This document shows, in pieces, positions 63,694 to 64,000 of a DNA stretch of 64,000 bases. Below the pieces are notes generated by a model. That model made no database searches. It had not been told where the DNA came from and saw only the letters and a program-made list of their open reading frames with translations. The DNA is taken from contig CATQJL010000001.1 of assembly GCA_958299035.1 (NCBI GenBank), positions 47,618,444 to 47,682,443 on the forward strand. Reading direction: 5' to 3'. The number at the start of each line of letters is the position of its first letter. Position 1 is the first letter of the stretch. The stretch comes from Cylicocyclus nassatus. Taxonomy: Eukaryota; Nematoda; Chromadorea; Rhabditida; Strongylidae. Made by a program: the position numbers and the translations under genes.

Positions 63694-63888
63694 TTTTCGC
63701 TTAATTAGTGTGCTTGCACTGTAGGTAAAATGCGGTAAATTTTGCGCGTGAACTACTGGCCACCCCATTAATGCCGGCATAGGCTCGCGATCGGCCGGCG
63801 TCACAGGCGTAGCTATTTGTTCATGCGCAAATTTTACCGCATGTTACCTGCAGTGCAAGCAGACTTATTGAGCGAAAATACGCTATAT
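63694..63888. mobile_element. MITE downstream of rol-3
   Basis: Left TTTTCGCTTAATTAGTGTGC then TTGCACTGTAGGTAAAATGCGGTAAA; the right end is the complement, with TTGCACTGCAGGTAACATGCGGTAAA. 195 bp, about 88% arm identity by eye. Confidence 0.82.
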
Positions 63889-64000
63889 GCAAGGATTGCC
63901 TGTGGTGGGGCAGTAGGATTAGGATATCCACTTCCAATTGGTCAACGCCGCATCAGTTTTCTTCCAGCATTTCCTTCATGTAACGTAAAATTAGACTTGA

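Overview
The window is eukaryotic and almost certainly comes from a nematode. The best guess is a clade V parasite (strongylid or hookworm type). Reasons: coding sequence is cut into small exons with many 44-70 nt GT-AG introns; several large introns are packed with short inverted-repeat transposons; there is an RTE-type retrotransposon of the kind common in hookworm genomes; and the one host gene is a ROS1/ROL-3 receptor tyrosine kinase. The species assignment is inference.

One plus-strand gene fills nearly the whole window. About 50 exons (roughly 6.1 kb of coding sequence, about 2,000 residues) can be chained from 169 to a stop at 63181, and most junctions were checked by codon phase. The protein order is: FN3 region (169-1237), YWTD-like beta-propeller 1 (1792-9493), FN3 (9544-9947), propeller 2 (10123-12004), two FN3 (12049-15126), propeller 3 (16658-31532), four FN3 (31619-50779), one transmembrane helix (50829-50930), juxtamembrane segment and tyrosine kinase (50992-63181). 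This is the layout of ROS1/Sevenless, called rol-3 in C. elegans. The signal peptide and most N-terminal sequence lie to the left of the window.

Introns fall into two classes: about 50 nt, or 0.5-14 kb. The largest (2644-9294, 17612-30662, 31735-45553, 51667-60047) hold the repeats. These are: mariner-ended long palindromes at 2790-3741, 4329-5247, 13331-14297, 18793-19440, 28359-29316, 48381-50013 and 60822-61837; a 5.5 kb PIF/Harbinger element (20744-26246) with a broken DDE transposase, flanked by a CAG duplication and sitting in an older repeat; a 3 kb inverted-repeat element with many ACCTTGAGGTA motifs (about 38275-41297); a tRNA-derived SINE with a perfect 12-bp target duplication (44986-45265); a degenerate RTE retrotransposon on the minus strand (54636-57400); a second unrelated reverse-transcriptase remnant (52051-52577, minus); and about fifteen MITEs, several in matching pairs or trios.

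There is no second host gene that I can support. Apart from the receptor exons and the two reverse-transcriptase relics and the Harbinger transposase, the open frames in the window look like chance frames or repeat sequence. The most unusual signals are the palindromes, which share a sub-terminal hairpin motif, and a dispersed monomer family (key words AAACTTKGCACAC and GTGCCAACTCCCAG) that turns up in at least six places, as tandem, inverted and single copies.
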